Of a DNA stretch of 64,000 nt, positions 1-8,986 are shown piece after piece. The position numbers were made by a program, and so were the translations under genes. The stretch comes from Serinicoccus chungangensis (lineage in GTDB: Bacteria > Actinomycetota > Actinomycetes > Actinomycetales > Dermatophilaceae): contig NZ_CP040887.1 of the NCBI RefSeq assembly GCF_006337125.1, forward strand, positions 1,736,001 through 1,800,000, read 5' to 3'. Numbering within the stretch: the first letter of the stretch is position 1; each line of letters begins with the position of its first letter. The notes beneath the pieces were generated by a model. That model was not told where the DNA came from, made no database searches, and saw only the letters and a program-made list of their open reading frames with translations.

Positions 1-411
1 GTCCTCCAGGACGGCGACCCTGCGGGCCCCGGCCACGACCTCTGCCACGCCCGGCAGCGCGGGCCGGTGCATGGCCGCGATGGCCCCGCGGTGCAGGTGG
101 AAGCCGGTCATCTCCTCGATGACGCCCGGGCTCCCGACATACACCGGTATGCCGCCCGCCAGCGCCGGACGGACGAGCTCGGTGAGCTCGGTGGCCCAGC
201 GCGGCGTGAGGAGCAGCGAGCGCATCCGGTGGCCGGAGGCCAGCGCGCGCCGGATGACCTTGTCGGACTCGGCGAGGTAGAGCCCCTCCTGCGGCTCCAG
301 CACCCGGCGCAGCGCCACGTCGGTGAGCTGGAAGTAGTCGCGCACCCGGGGATCGCGCGGGTCCTCGACCCACACGGCGCCGGGCGGGAGGTCTGCGGGA
401 GCCTCGCTCAT
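1..411 (-). CDS. TrmH/SpoU-family RNA 2'-O-methyltransferase, N-terminal part
   Basis: The gene runs off the left edge, and 137 N-terminal residues are visible. It reads as a SpoU-family methyltransferase, which methylates a ribose 2'-OH of rRNA or tRNA. The visible part holds the substrate-binding N-terminal domain: an opening VRDYFQLTDVALRR, the stretch LYLAESDKVIRRAL, and the GFHLHRG motif typical of the family. The catalytic SPOUT knot lies outside the window. The ATG overlaps the TGA of the upstream permease gene (ATGA), so translation is probably coupled to it. The exact RNA target cannot be told from this part. The family call is fairly sure; the substrate is not. Confidence 0.8.
   Translation of the reverse strand, partial: MSEAPADLPPGAVWVEDPRDPRVRDYFQLTDVALRRVLEPQEGLYLAESDKVIRRALASGHRMRSLLLTPRWATELTELVRPALAGGIPVYVGSPGVIEEMTGFHLHRGAIAAMHRPALPGVAEVVAGARRVAVLED
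146..153. repeat. First copy of the recurrent octamer GGTATGCC/GGCATACC
   Basis: The same octamer, on one strand or the other, was found by eye at 146, 1053, 1266, 2251, 4118, 4352, 12065, 15413, 16862, 19569, 22026, 46970 and 51796. All copies are inside genes. See the finding on this motif. Confidence 0.6.
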
Positions 412-1172
412 GTCAGCAGCAGGTTGACGATCGCCACCGTGCCGATGACGACGATGACGCCGCGCAGCACGGCCGGCGGCAGCCGTCGGCCCACCCGGGC
501 CCCGAGGAGCCCCCCGAGGATGGACCCGATCCCGATGAGCAGGACCACCGTCCAGTCCACGAGGTCCGGCGCGACCACCAGGAAGACCAGCGCCGCCACG
601 AGGTTGGCGATGGTCGCCAGCACGTTCTTGATGCCGTTGATCTGCTGCAGGCCCAGCGGCAGCAGGATGCTCATGATCCCCAGCAGCAGCACCCCCTGCG
701 CCGCGCCGAAGTAGCCGCCGTAGACCCCGGACAGCAGGATGCCGACCACGAGCGCGACCCACCGGCCCGGGGTGATGCGGTCGGCGTGCCGGCGGGCGGC
801 CCAGCGCTGCAGCCGCGGCCCGAGCACGACGAGCAGCAGGGCCACGAGGATGAGGACGGGCACGATCGTCTCGAACGCCGCCGCCGGCAGCACCAGCAGG
901 AGCAGGGCGCCGATGACCGACCCCACCAGGCTCGCCGGCCCCAGGCGCCAGAGCATCGGGCCCAGCGAGCGCAGCTCGTGACGGTAGCCCCACGTCCCCG
1001 CGACGCCTCCGGGCACCAGACCCAGGGAGTTGGAGATGTTGGCCGAGACCGGGGCATACCCGAAGAGCAGCAGCACCGGGAAGGTCACCAGCGTGCCGGA
1101 CCCGACGATCGTGTTGATGGTGCCCGCCGCCAGCCCGGCCAGGACGATAGCGAGGACCTCGAGGACGCTCAC
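408..1172 (-). CDS. TauE/SafE (TSUP) family membrane permease
   Basis: This 254-residue membrane protein has about eight hydrophobic segments in two repeats, typical of the TauE/SafE/TSUP family of putative sulfite or organosulfonate exporters. The first helix carries GLAAGTINTIVGSGTLVTFP and a matching second-half segment is GVYGGYFGAAQGVLL; both are conserved glycine-rich TSUP repeats. Start is GTG and overlaps the TGA of the ABC ATPase gene (GTGA); its own stop overlaps the methyltransferase start. It is therefore the middle gene of a three-gene minus-strand operon. The substrate is unknown, and sulfur anions are only the family default. Confidence 0.88.
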   Translation of the reverse strand: MSVLEVLAIVLAGLAAGTINTIVGSGTLVTFPVLLLFGYAPVSANISNSLGLVPGGVAGTWGYRHELRSLGPMLWRLGPASLVGSVIGALLLLVLPAAAFETIVPVLILVALLLVVLGPRLQRWAARRHADRITPGRWVALVVGILLSGVYGGYFGAAQGVLLLGIMSILLPLGLQQINGIKNVLATIANLVAALVFLVVAPDLVDWTVVLLIGIGSILGGLLGARVGRRLPPAVLRGVIVVIGTVAIVNLLLT

Positions 1173-1999
1173 GCGGTGGTGCCGGGCACCGACCCCGACC
1201 CCGACGCCGGCACCGGGGTCGCGGCGCGGGCCGACCAGCGGTCCCCGTGGCGGTCGACGACGAGCGGTATGCCGAAGGTCGCCGAGAGGTTCTCGGCCGT
1301 CAGCGTGAGCTCGATCGGGCCGGCGGCGACCACCGTGCCCTCGCGCAGCATGAGGATGTCGGTGAAGCCGGGCGGGATCTCCTCGACGTGGTGCGTGACC
1401 AGCACCAGCGCCGGGGCGTCCAGGTCCTCCGCGAGCAGGCTGAGCCGCCCGACCAGGTCCTCCCGGCCCCGCAGGTCGAGGCCTGCGGCCGGCTCGTCGA
1501 GCAGCATGAGCTCGGGGTCGGTCATGAGGGCCCGGGCGATCTGCACCCGCTTGCGCTCGCCCTCGGAGAGGGTGCCGAACCGGCGGGTCGCCAGGTGCGC
1601 CACCCCGAGCGCCTCGAGGAGCTCGGCGGCGCGCTGGTCGTCGGTCTCGTCGTACTGCTCGCGCCAGCGGCCGACCACCCCGTAGGCGGCGGTGACCACG
1701 ACGTCGCTGACCCGCTCCTCGTCGGGGATGCGGTCGGCGACGGCGGCGCTGGAGACCCCGATCCGGGGGCGGAGCTCGAAGACGTCGACGGCCCCCAGCA
1801 CCTCACCCAGGACCCCGGCGACACCGGTGGTGGGGTGCATGCGGCCGGAGGCGAGCTGGAGCAGCGTGGTCTTGCCGGCCCCGTTGGGCCCGATGACGAC
1901 CCACCGCTCCCCCTCCTCGACCGACCAGTCCACCCCGCTGAGCAGGTCGGTCGTGCCACGCCGGACCCCGACACCGGCGAATTCCAGGACATCGCTCAT
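1169..1999 (-). CDS. ABC transporter ATP-binding protein (YlmA-like)
   Basis: This is a 276-residue single nucleotide-binding domain. Walker A GPNGAGKTT lies at residues 37-45, the signature LSEGERKR near 143, and Walker B LMLLDEPAAG near 165, followed by a switch His in VTHHVEEIP. This resembles the stand-alone YlmA-type ATPases encoded without a dedicated permease. The neighbouring TSUP permease is not an ABC membrane domain, so no partner is evident. The last 25 residues are Ala/Pro/Ser-rich and probably disordered. It heads the minus-strand operon and has a near-leaderless promoter. Function beyond ATP hydrolysis is unknown. Confidence 0.88.
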   Translation of the reverse strand: MSDVLEFAGVGVRRGTTDLLSGVDWSVEEGERWVVIGPNGAGKTTLLQLASGRMHPTTGVAGVLGEVLGAVDVFELRPRIGVSSAAVADRIPDEERVSDVVVTAAYGVVGRWREQYDETDDQRAAELLEALGVAHLATRRFGTLSEGERKRVQIARALMTDPELMLLDEPAAGLDLRGREDLVGRLSLLAEDLDAPALVLVTHHVEEIPPGFTDILMLREGTVVAAGPIELTLTAENLSATFGIPLVVDRHGDRWSARAATPVPASGSGSVPGTTA

Positions 2000-2013
2000 G
2001 GCGGGCCACTCTA
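2000..2013 (-). promoter_or_regulatory. -10 box (TAGAGT) for the YlmA-like operon
   Basis: On the minus strand TAGAGT (2008-2013) stands 8 bases before the ATG at 1999, with no Shine-Dalgarno sequence between. Transcription would begin within about two bases of the start codon. Inferred from the actinobacterial TANNNT rule for leaderless genes. Confidence 0.55.
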
Positions 2014-2030
2014 GTCGGGGCCGAGGTGTC

Positions 2031-2043
2031 TACCATCGCCCCC
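2031..2043 (+). promoter_or_regulatory. -10 box (TACCAT) of a leaderless start
   Basis: TACCAT (2031-2036) lies 7 bases before the ATG at 2044 and no ribosome-binding site is present. This supports the ATG at 2044 over the in-frame GTG at 2026, which would sit upstream of the predicted transcription start. Confidence 0.6.
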
Positions 2044-2808
2044 ATGCCTGATCACGAGCTGCCGGCGAGCGTGCGGGTGGCCCTGTGGGCCACCGCGGCC
2101 TTCGCCGGGCGCGCCGACGTGTCCACGGTCGCCGCCCGGGCCCTGCCCGACGTCGACCACGTGGAGGGCCTGACCGAGCCGTTGGGCATGTGGCAGAGCC
2201 TCGGCGAGCGGGCCGTGCTCGTGGCTCTGCCCCGTCCGGGCGACCTCACCGGTATGCCGCGGGGCTCGGCGGACCTGCACGCCGCCGCCAGCGCGGCGGC
2301 CGAGTGCGTCTTCATCCCGGGCCTGGGCGGGGCGCTGGTGCCCGAGCTGGAGCTGTTCGGGCCGGAGGGCGACCAGGGCTGGTCCGCGCGCTGGACGCTG
2401 CACGACGCCGAGCCCTTCCCCACGCACCGGGTGGAGGCGCTCGACCTCGGTCAGGTCGAGCTGGGCCTGCGGACCGAGCTGGCCGCGCACACCGACGCCC
2501 TCCTCGAGGCGGGTGGCGCGCCCTTCGGCGCCGCGGCCCAGGAGCGCCTGGCGGGCCTGCGCCGCACGTCGCAGGCCGAGCCCTGGGGGCTGCCCACCGG
2601 CCTCCCGGGCCGGGCCCAGCGGCTCATCGCCCTCGCCGCCGGGGTCCTGACGCTCACCGACGCCGGGCTGGACCCCGCGCTGGAGTCGGTCGACCTGGCG
2701 ACCACGAGCTCGCGCGGACAGACGCTGCGGCGCCTGCAGGCCGTGGCCGCCACGGCGCTGACCGACGCGACGAACACCGCCGTCCTGCACCTCGCCGGCT
2801 GGCGCTAG
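2044..2808 (+). CDS. Conserved actinobacterial protein of unknown function
   Basis: This 254-residue soluble protein is not one I can assign to a named family. It has no signal peptide or membrane segment. It is rich in Ala, Leu and Glu, mainly helical-looking, with a central stretch AAECVFIPGLGGALVPELELFGPEGDQGW and a closing LQAVAATALTDATNTAVLHLAGWR-like helix. The start is set by a leaderless promoter. It faces the copper-protein gene convergently and is divergent from the YlmA-like operon, so it is probably monocistronic. Codon use matches its neighbours, which argues for a real gene. Function is unknown. Confidence 0.7.
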   Translation: MPDHELPASVRVALWATAAFAGRADVSTVAARALPDVDHVEGLTEPLGMWQSLGERAVLVALPRPGDLTGMPRGSADLHAAASAAAECVFIPGLGGALVPELELFGPEGDQGWSARWTLHDAEPFPTHRVEALDLGQVELGLRTELAAHTDALLEAGGAPFGAAAQERLAGLRRTSQAEPWGLPTGLPGRAQRLIALAAGVLTLTDAGLDPALESVDLATTSSRGQTLRRLQAVAATALTDATNTAVLHLAGWR

Positions 2809-2830
2809 CGAGGACCGGGGCGCCCCGCCC

Positions 2831-3217
2831 TCAGTCCGCGACGGCGAGCAGCGTCTCGCAGGCCTCCGCGCACTCGCGGCAGGCCTGCGCGCAGGCGCGG
2901 CAGTGGTCCATCTCGTGGCTGCCGCACTCGTCGGCGCACTCGCGGCAGACCGCGATGCACGCCCGCACGACCTCCTCCCAGCTGTCCCCGTTGGGCCCCG
3001 GGCGGGAGAGGATGTCGGCGGTGGTGCGGCAGATGGCGGCGCACTGGTTGCACAGGTCGATGCACCGGACCATGTCGCCGGCGTGGCCTCCGCGCAGGCA
3101 GGCGTCCGCGCAGGACGCGCAGGTGCTCGCGCAGGCCGACGCCGCCTCGATGGCGGCCCGCAGCTGGGGAAGGTCGAAGGTGTCGCGGTCCGGGTGCATG
3201 CTGAGGATGTCGCTCAT
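2831..3217 (-). CDS. Cys-rich four-helix bundle copper-binding protein (DUF326/Csp-like)
   Basis: This small protein of 128 residues contains 17 cysteines, nearly all in CxxxCxxC repeats in four helical blocks (starting near residues 29, 53, 89 and 107), for example CASTCASCADAC and CRACAQACRECAEAC. This is the pattern of DUF326 / copper storage proteins, whose four-helix bundle is lined with Cys thiolates that store Cu(I). There is no signal peptide, so a cytosolic Csp3-like role in copper buffering is likely. It is transcribed alone from a leaderless promoter. No copper regulator or exporter gene lies nearby in the window. Confidence 0.85.
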   Translation of the reverse strand: MSDILSMHPDRDTFDLPQLRAAIEAASACASTCASCADACLRGGHAGDMVRCIDLCNQCAAICRTTADILSRPGPNGDSWEEVVRACIAVCRECADECGSHEMDHCRACAQACRECAEACETLLAVAD

Positions 3218-3229
3218 GGTGCGACCGTA
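3218..3229 (-). promoter_or_regulatory. -10 box (TACGGT) of a leaderless start, copper protein gene
   Basis: Minus-strand TACGGT (3224-3229) is followed by six bases and the ATG at 3217. No ribosome-binding site is present, so the mRNA is predicted to start at or next to the start codon. Confidence 0.65.
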
Positions 3230-3268
3230 GGACCGTCCGCCGCGGTCTGCGACCGGAGGCGCCCGGCC

Positions 3269-4516
3269 TCAGCCGAGCTCGGGCAGGTCCGGGGCACGGC
3301 CCTCCAGGACGGCGCGGTAGACCTCGACGGTGCGCTCGGCCACCGTGGTCCAGCTGAACTGCTCGACCGCCCGTGCCCGACCGGCCTCGCCCCGCCGGCG
3401 CGCCTCCTCGGCGTCCGAGCAGGCCTCCACCAGGGCCCGGCCCAGGTCGGCGACGAAGGCGTCCTCGTCGACCGGCGTGCCGGTGCCGTCCTGGACCTGC
3501 TCGATGGGCACCAGCCAGCCGGTCTCGCCGTCGACGACAACCTCGGGGATGCCGCCCGTCGCGGTCGCGACCACCGCGGCGCCGCAGGCCATCGCCTCGA
3601 GGTTGACGATGCCGAGCGGCTCGTAGACGGAGGGGCACACGAAGACGGTGGCGTGGGAGAGCACGGCGACGACCTGGTGGCGCGGCAGCATGTCGTCGAT
3701 CCACACCACGGGCGCCGCCTGCTCGCCCCGCTCGGTGCGCAGCTGGTCCACGAGGGCGATGACCTCGGCCTTGATCTCCTCGGTGTCCGGCGCCCCCGCG
3801 AGGAGCACGACCTGCACGTCGTCGTCCAGCGCGCGCAGCGCCTTGAGCAGGAAGGGCAGGCCCTTCTGCCGGGTGATCCGCCCCAGGAAGACGACGCTGC
3901 GGGCGTGCGGGTCGATCCCCTTCGACCGCACGAACTCGGCGGCGTCGTCGGAGGTGTCCCGCTGCCACAGGTCGGCGTCGATGCCGTTGTGCACCACGTG
4001 GACGGCGTCCGGGTCGACGCCGGGGTAGGCCGCCAGGATGTCGCGGCGCATGCCTGCGGAGACGGCGATGACGCCGGCCGCGCCCTCGTAGGCGACCTTC
4101 TCGACCATGGAGGAGACGGCATACCCGCCGCCGAGCTGCTCGGCCTTCCAGGGCCGCAGCGGCTCCAGGCTGTGCGCGCTGACCACGTGCGGGATCTGCG
4201 CCAGCGCACCCCCCAGGTGACCGCCCATGTTGGCGTACCAGGTGTGGCTGTGCACGAGGTCCGCGCCCCCGGTGGCGACGTCGCGCGCCATGAGGAGGTC
4301 CACGCCCAGGGTGCGCAGCGCACCGTTGGCGTCCGCGAGGTCCTCGGGCACGGCATACCCGGTCGTGCCCGGCTCGTCGGCGGGCTCGTCGAAGGCTCTG
4401 ACCTGAACCTGCGTCCCGTCGACGGCTCGCAGGGCACGGGTCAGCTCGGCGACGTGGACGCCGGCTCCGCCGTAGACGTTGGGGGGGTACTCGCGGGTGA
4501 GGATGTCGATGCGCAC
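3269..4516 (-). CDS. glgA: Glycogen synthase / alpha-maltose-1-phosphate synthase (actinobacterial GT4 type)
   Basis: This 415-residue GT-B glycosyltransferase is of the actinobacterial GlgA/GlgM type. It opens with DILTREYPPNVYGGAGVHV, where the GGAGVH loop binds the donor sugar nucleotide. The C-terminal half has the GT4 signature EPLGIVNLEAMACGAAVVAT, whose E-x7-E pair contacts the donor. In mycobacteria the orthologue GlgM uses ADP-glucose and glucose-1-phosphate to make maltose-1-phosphate for the GlgE glucan pathway, while older annotations say glycogen synthase; sequence alone does not decide. It is divergent from glgC, which makes ADP-glucose, the same arrangement as in M. tuberculosis. 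Start is GTG, fixed by a leaderless promoter. Confidence 0.93.
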   Translation of the reverse strand: MRIDILTREYPPNVYGGAGVHVAELTRALRAVDGTQVQVRAFDEPADEPGTTGYAVPEDLADANGALRTLGVDLLMARDVATGGADLVHSHTWYANMGGHLGGALAQIPHVVSAHSLEPLRPWKAEQLGGGYAVSSMVEKVAYEGAAGVIAVSAGMRRDILAAYPGVDPDAVHVVHNGIDADLWQRDTSDDAAEFVRSKGIDPHARSVVFLGRITRQKGLPFLLKALRALDDDVQVVLLAGAPDTEEIKAEVIALVDQLRTERGEQAAPVVWIDDMLPRHQVVAVLSHATVFVCPSVYEPLGIVNLEAMACGAAVVATATGGIPEVVVDGETGWLVPIEQVQDGTGTPVDEDAFVADLGRALVEACSDAEEARRRGEAGRARAVEQFSWTTVAERTVEVYRAVLEGRAPDLPELG

Positions 4517-4528
4517 GCCCTCAACGTA
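4517..4528 (-). promoter_or_regulatory. -10 box (TACGTT) of leaderless glgA/glgM
   Basis: Minus-strand TACGTT (4523-4528) stands six bases before the GTG at 4516 with no ribosome-binding site. It is paired with the opposite-facing glgC promoter 40 bases away. Confidence 0.65.
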
Positions 4529-4555
4529 GCCCCTGGCCCCTCCCCTCGCCAGGGG

Positions 4556-4580
4556 TTGACGCGGCGTCTAGGTTGGTCCC
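4556..4580 (+). promoter_or_regulatory. glgC promoter: -10 box TAGGTT with an abutting palindrome
   Basis: TAGGTT (4569-4574) is six bases before the glgC ATG, predicting a leaderless mRNA. The perfect inverted repeat GACGC-G-GCGTC (4558-4568) directly abuts the -10 box in the spacer, a position from which a bound repressor could block RNA polymerase. That role is inferred. A good -35 box is not evident. Confidence 0.55.
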
Positions 4581-5837
4581 ATGGCAGCGCAACGAGGCAG
4601 TCGGCTCAAGGTCCTGGCGATCGTCCTGGCGGGTGGGGAGGGCAAGCGGCTGATGCCGCTGACCGCGGACCGGGCCAAGCCCGCCGTCCCGTTCGGGGGG
4701 ATCTACCGCCTCATCGACTTCGCCCTGTCCAACATGGTCAACTCCGGCTACCTCAAGATCGTCGTGCTGACGCAGTACAAGTCGCACAGCCTGGACGCGC
4801 ACATCACCAAGACGTGGCGTATGTCAACCCTCCTGGGCAACTACGTCGCGCCGGTCCCCGCCCAGCAGCGGCTCGGCAAGAGCTGGTTCTCCGGGTCGGC
4901 GGACGCGATCTACCAGAGCCTCAACCTCGTGCACGACGAGCGGCCGGACATCGTGGTCGTCGTCGGCGCCGACCACGTCTACCGCATGGACTTCGCCCAG
5001 ATGGTCGAGCAGCACGTCGAGACCGGCGCCGGTTGCACGGTCGCGGCGATCCGGCAGCCGATCAGCCTGGCCGACCAGTTCGGGGTCATCGACGTCAACC
5101 AGGAGGACCCGCGGCAGATCCGCGAGTTCCTGGAGAAGCCGGCCGACCCGCGGGGGCTGCCCGACGCCCCGGACGAGGTGCTGGCCTCGATGGGGAACTA
5201 CGTGTTCACCACCGAGGCGCTCGAGGCCGCGGTGCGGATGGACGCCCTCAACGAGGGGTCCAAGCACGACATGGGCGGTGACATCGTCCCGGCCTTCGTG
5301 GACAAGGGCGACGCCTGGGTCTACGACTTCAAGGACAACGAGATCGCCGGGGCGACCGACCGGGACCGCGGCTACTGGCGCGACGTCGGCACCATCGACT
5401 CCTACTACGACTCGCACATGGACCTGGTGTCGGTGCACCCGGTGTTCAACCTCTACAACGAGGCCTGGCCGATCTTCACGAACTACGGCCCGCACCCGCC
5501 GGCCAAGTTCGTGCACGGCTCCGGCGACCGGGTCGGGCACGCCGTGAACTCCGCGGTGTCCCCGGGGTGCGTCATCTCCGGCGCGACGGTCACCGACTCC
5601 GTCCTCTCACCGCGGGTCATGGTGCACAGCTTCAGCCACGTGACCGGCTCGGTGCTCATGGACCGGGTCGAGGTCGGGCGCTCGTGCCAGATCCACCGCG
5701 CGATCATCGACAAGGACGTCCGGGTGCCCGCCGGGGTGCACATCGGCGTCGACCACGAGCACGACCGGCAGCGGGGCTTCACGGTCACCGACTCGGGCAT
5801 CGTCGTCGTCGGCAAGGGCACGGTCATCTCCGAGTAG
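4581..5837 (+). CDS. glgC: Glucose-1-phosphate adenylyltransferase (ADP-glucose pyrophosphorylase)
   Basis: GlgC has 418 residues, the usual length. It makes ADP-glucose from ATP and glucose-1-phosphate, the committed step of glycogen and maltosyl-glucan synthesis. The N-terminal nucleotidyltransferase fold starts with [15 protein letters not shown], the pyrophosphorylase GGxGxRL loop. Next come the Lys of [10 protein letters not shown], the catalytic Asp of [12 protein letters not shown], and the sugar-binding stretch FLEKP. The C-terminal part is a left-handed beta-helix ([17 protein letters not shown] onward). It is usually allosteric, responding to glycolytic intermediates. It is divergent from the maltosyltransferase gene and convergent with fabI. 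Confidence 0.97.
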   Translation: MAAQRGSRLKVLAIVLAGGEGKRLMPLTADRAKPAVPFGGIYRLIDFALSNMVNSGYLKIVVLTQYKSHSLDAHITKTWRMSTLLGNYVAPVPAQQRLGKSWFSGSADAIYQSLNLVHDERPDIVVVVGADHVYRMDFAQMVEQHVETGAGCTVAAIRQPISLADQFGVIDVNQEDPRQIREFLEKPADPRGLPDAPDEVLASMGNYVFTTEALEAAVRMDALNEGSKHDMGGDIVPAFVDKGDAWVYDFKDNEIAGATDRDRGYWRDVGTIDSYYDSHMDLVSVHPVFNLYNEAWPIFTNYGPHPPAKFVHGSGDRVGHAVNSAVSPGCVISGATVTDSVLSPRVMVHSFSHVTGSVLMDRVEVGRSCQIHRAIIDKDVRVPAGVHIGVDHEHDRQRGFTVTDSGIVVVGKGTVISE

Positions 5838-5872
5838 GACCGCGCAGGACGGCCCCGGAGGAGGACCTCGGC

Positions 5873-6628
5873 TCAGAAGCCGGTGGCGTGGAAGCCGCCG
5901 TCCACGTGCACGATCTCGCCGGTCGTCGCCGGGAACCAGTCGGACAGCAGCGCCACGCACGCCTGGGCCGCCGGGACCGGGTCCTTGACGTCCCAGCCCA
6001 GGGGCGAGTGCTCGCTCCACCGGGCGAACTGGTCGAACTCCGGGATCGACTTGGCCGCCGTGGTCGAGATCGGCCCGGCGGAGACGAGGTTGGAGCGGAT
6101 GCCCTTCGGCCCCAGGTCCCGGGCGAGGTAGCGGCTGGTCGCCTCGAAGGCCGCCTTGGAGACACCCATCCAGTCGTAGACCGGCCAGGCGTACTGCGCG
6201 TCGAAGGTGAGCCCGACGACCGCGCCTCCCTCGCGCATACGCGGCAGGGCGGCCACCGCCAGCGACTTCAGGGAGTAGGCGCTGACCTGCATCGCCGTCG
6301 CGACGTCCTCCCACGACGCCCCGAGGAAGTCGAAGGCCCCCCGCGGGGCGAAGCCGATGGAGTGCAGCACCCCGTCGAGGTGGTCGGTGTGCTCACCGAC
6401 GCGGTCCGCCAGGGTGTCGAGGTGCTCGTCGTTCTGCACGTCCAGCTCGATGACCGGCGCGGCCCGCGGCAGCCGGCGGCTGATGGCCTGGGTGATCTTC
6501 AACGTCCGGCCGAACGAGGTGAGCACCACCTCGGCTCCCTGCTCCTGGGCGAGCCGGGCCACGTGGAAGGCGATGGAGGAGTCCATGAGGACACCGGTGA
6601 TCAGGAGCTTCTTTCCCTCGAGGAGCAT
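5873..6628 (-). CDS. fabI: Enoyl-[acyl-carrier-protein] reductase (NADH), InhA-type
   Basis: This 251-residue SDR-fold enoyl-ACP reductase carries out the last step of the FAS-II elongation cycle. The NADH site is LITGVLMDSSIAFHVA near residues 9-24 and the loop HSIGFAP is at 89-95. Catalytic Tyr151 and Lys158 sit in YDWMGVSKAAF, the wide YxxxxxxK spacing that separates FabI/InhA from FabG. The substrate loop AGPISTTAAKSI follows. It lies 64 bases behind fabG in the same direction, as in the mycobacterial fabG1-inhA pair, but has its own leaderless promoter. In other actinobacteria this enzyme is the isoniazid or triclosan target. Confidence 0.95.
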   Translation of the reverse strand: MLLEGKKLLITGVLMDSSIAFHVARLAQEQGAEVVLTSFGRTLKITQAISRRLPRAAPVIELDVQNDEHLDTLADRVGEHTDHLDGVLHSIGFAPRGAFDFLGASWEDVATAMQVSAYSLKSLAVAALPRMREGGAVVGLTFDAQYAWPVYDWMGVSKAAFEATSRYLARDLGPKGIRSNLVSAGPISTTAAKSIPEFDQFARWSEHSPLGWDVKDPVPAAQACVALLSDWFPATTGEIVHVDGGFHATGF

Positions 6629-6640
6629 GGGGGAACTCTA
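6629..6640 (-). promoter_or_regulatory. -10 box (TAGAGT) of leaderless fabI
   Basis: Minus-strand TAGAGT (6635-6640) is six bases before the fabI ATG at 6628, inside the fabG-fabI gap. No ribosome-binding site precedes the ATG. This suggests that fabI is transcribed separately as well as by read-through from fabG. Confidence 0.65.
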
Positions 6641-6692
6641 GTGCGTCCCCCGGCGTGATCCGCCGCCTCCCGGCCCGTGTCGCCGGTCTGGT

Positions 6693-8961
<2,269 letters not shown>

Positions 8962-8964
<3 letters not shown>

Positions 8965-8986
8965 CCCGCCCTCCGGTGCGGGGTCA
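8962..8986. terminator. Hairpin shared by two convergent stop codons
   Basis: The stretch TGACCCGC...GCGGGGTCA forms a short GC-rich stem around an 8-base loop and contains both the SURF1 TGA and the stop of the opposing ABC exporter. There is no T-tract. It is a plausible bidirectional terminator. Confidence 0.45.

Noticed and set aside
2903..5281. Long plus-strand open frame of 792 codons
   Set aside because: It runs antisense through the copper protein and glgA genes and out of frame through glgC. It is a GC-rich shadow with no motifs.
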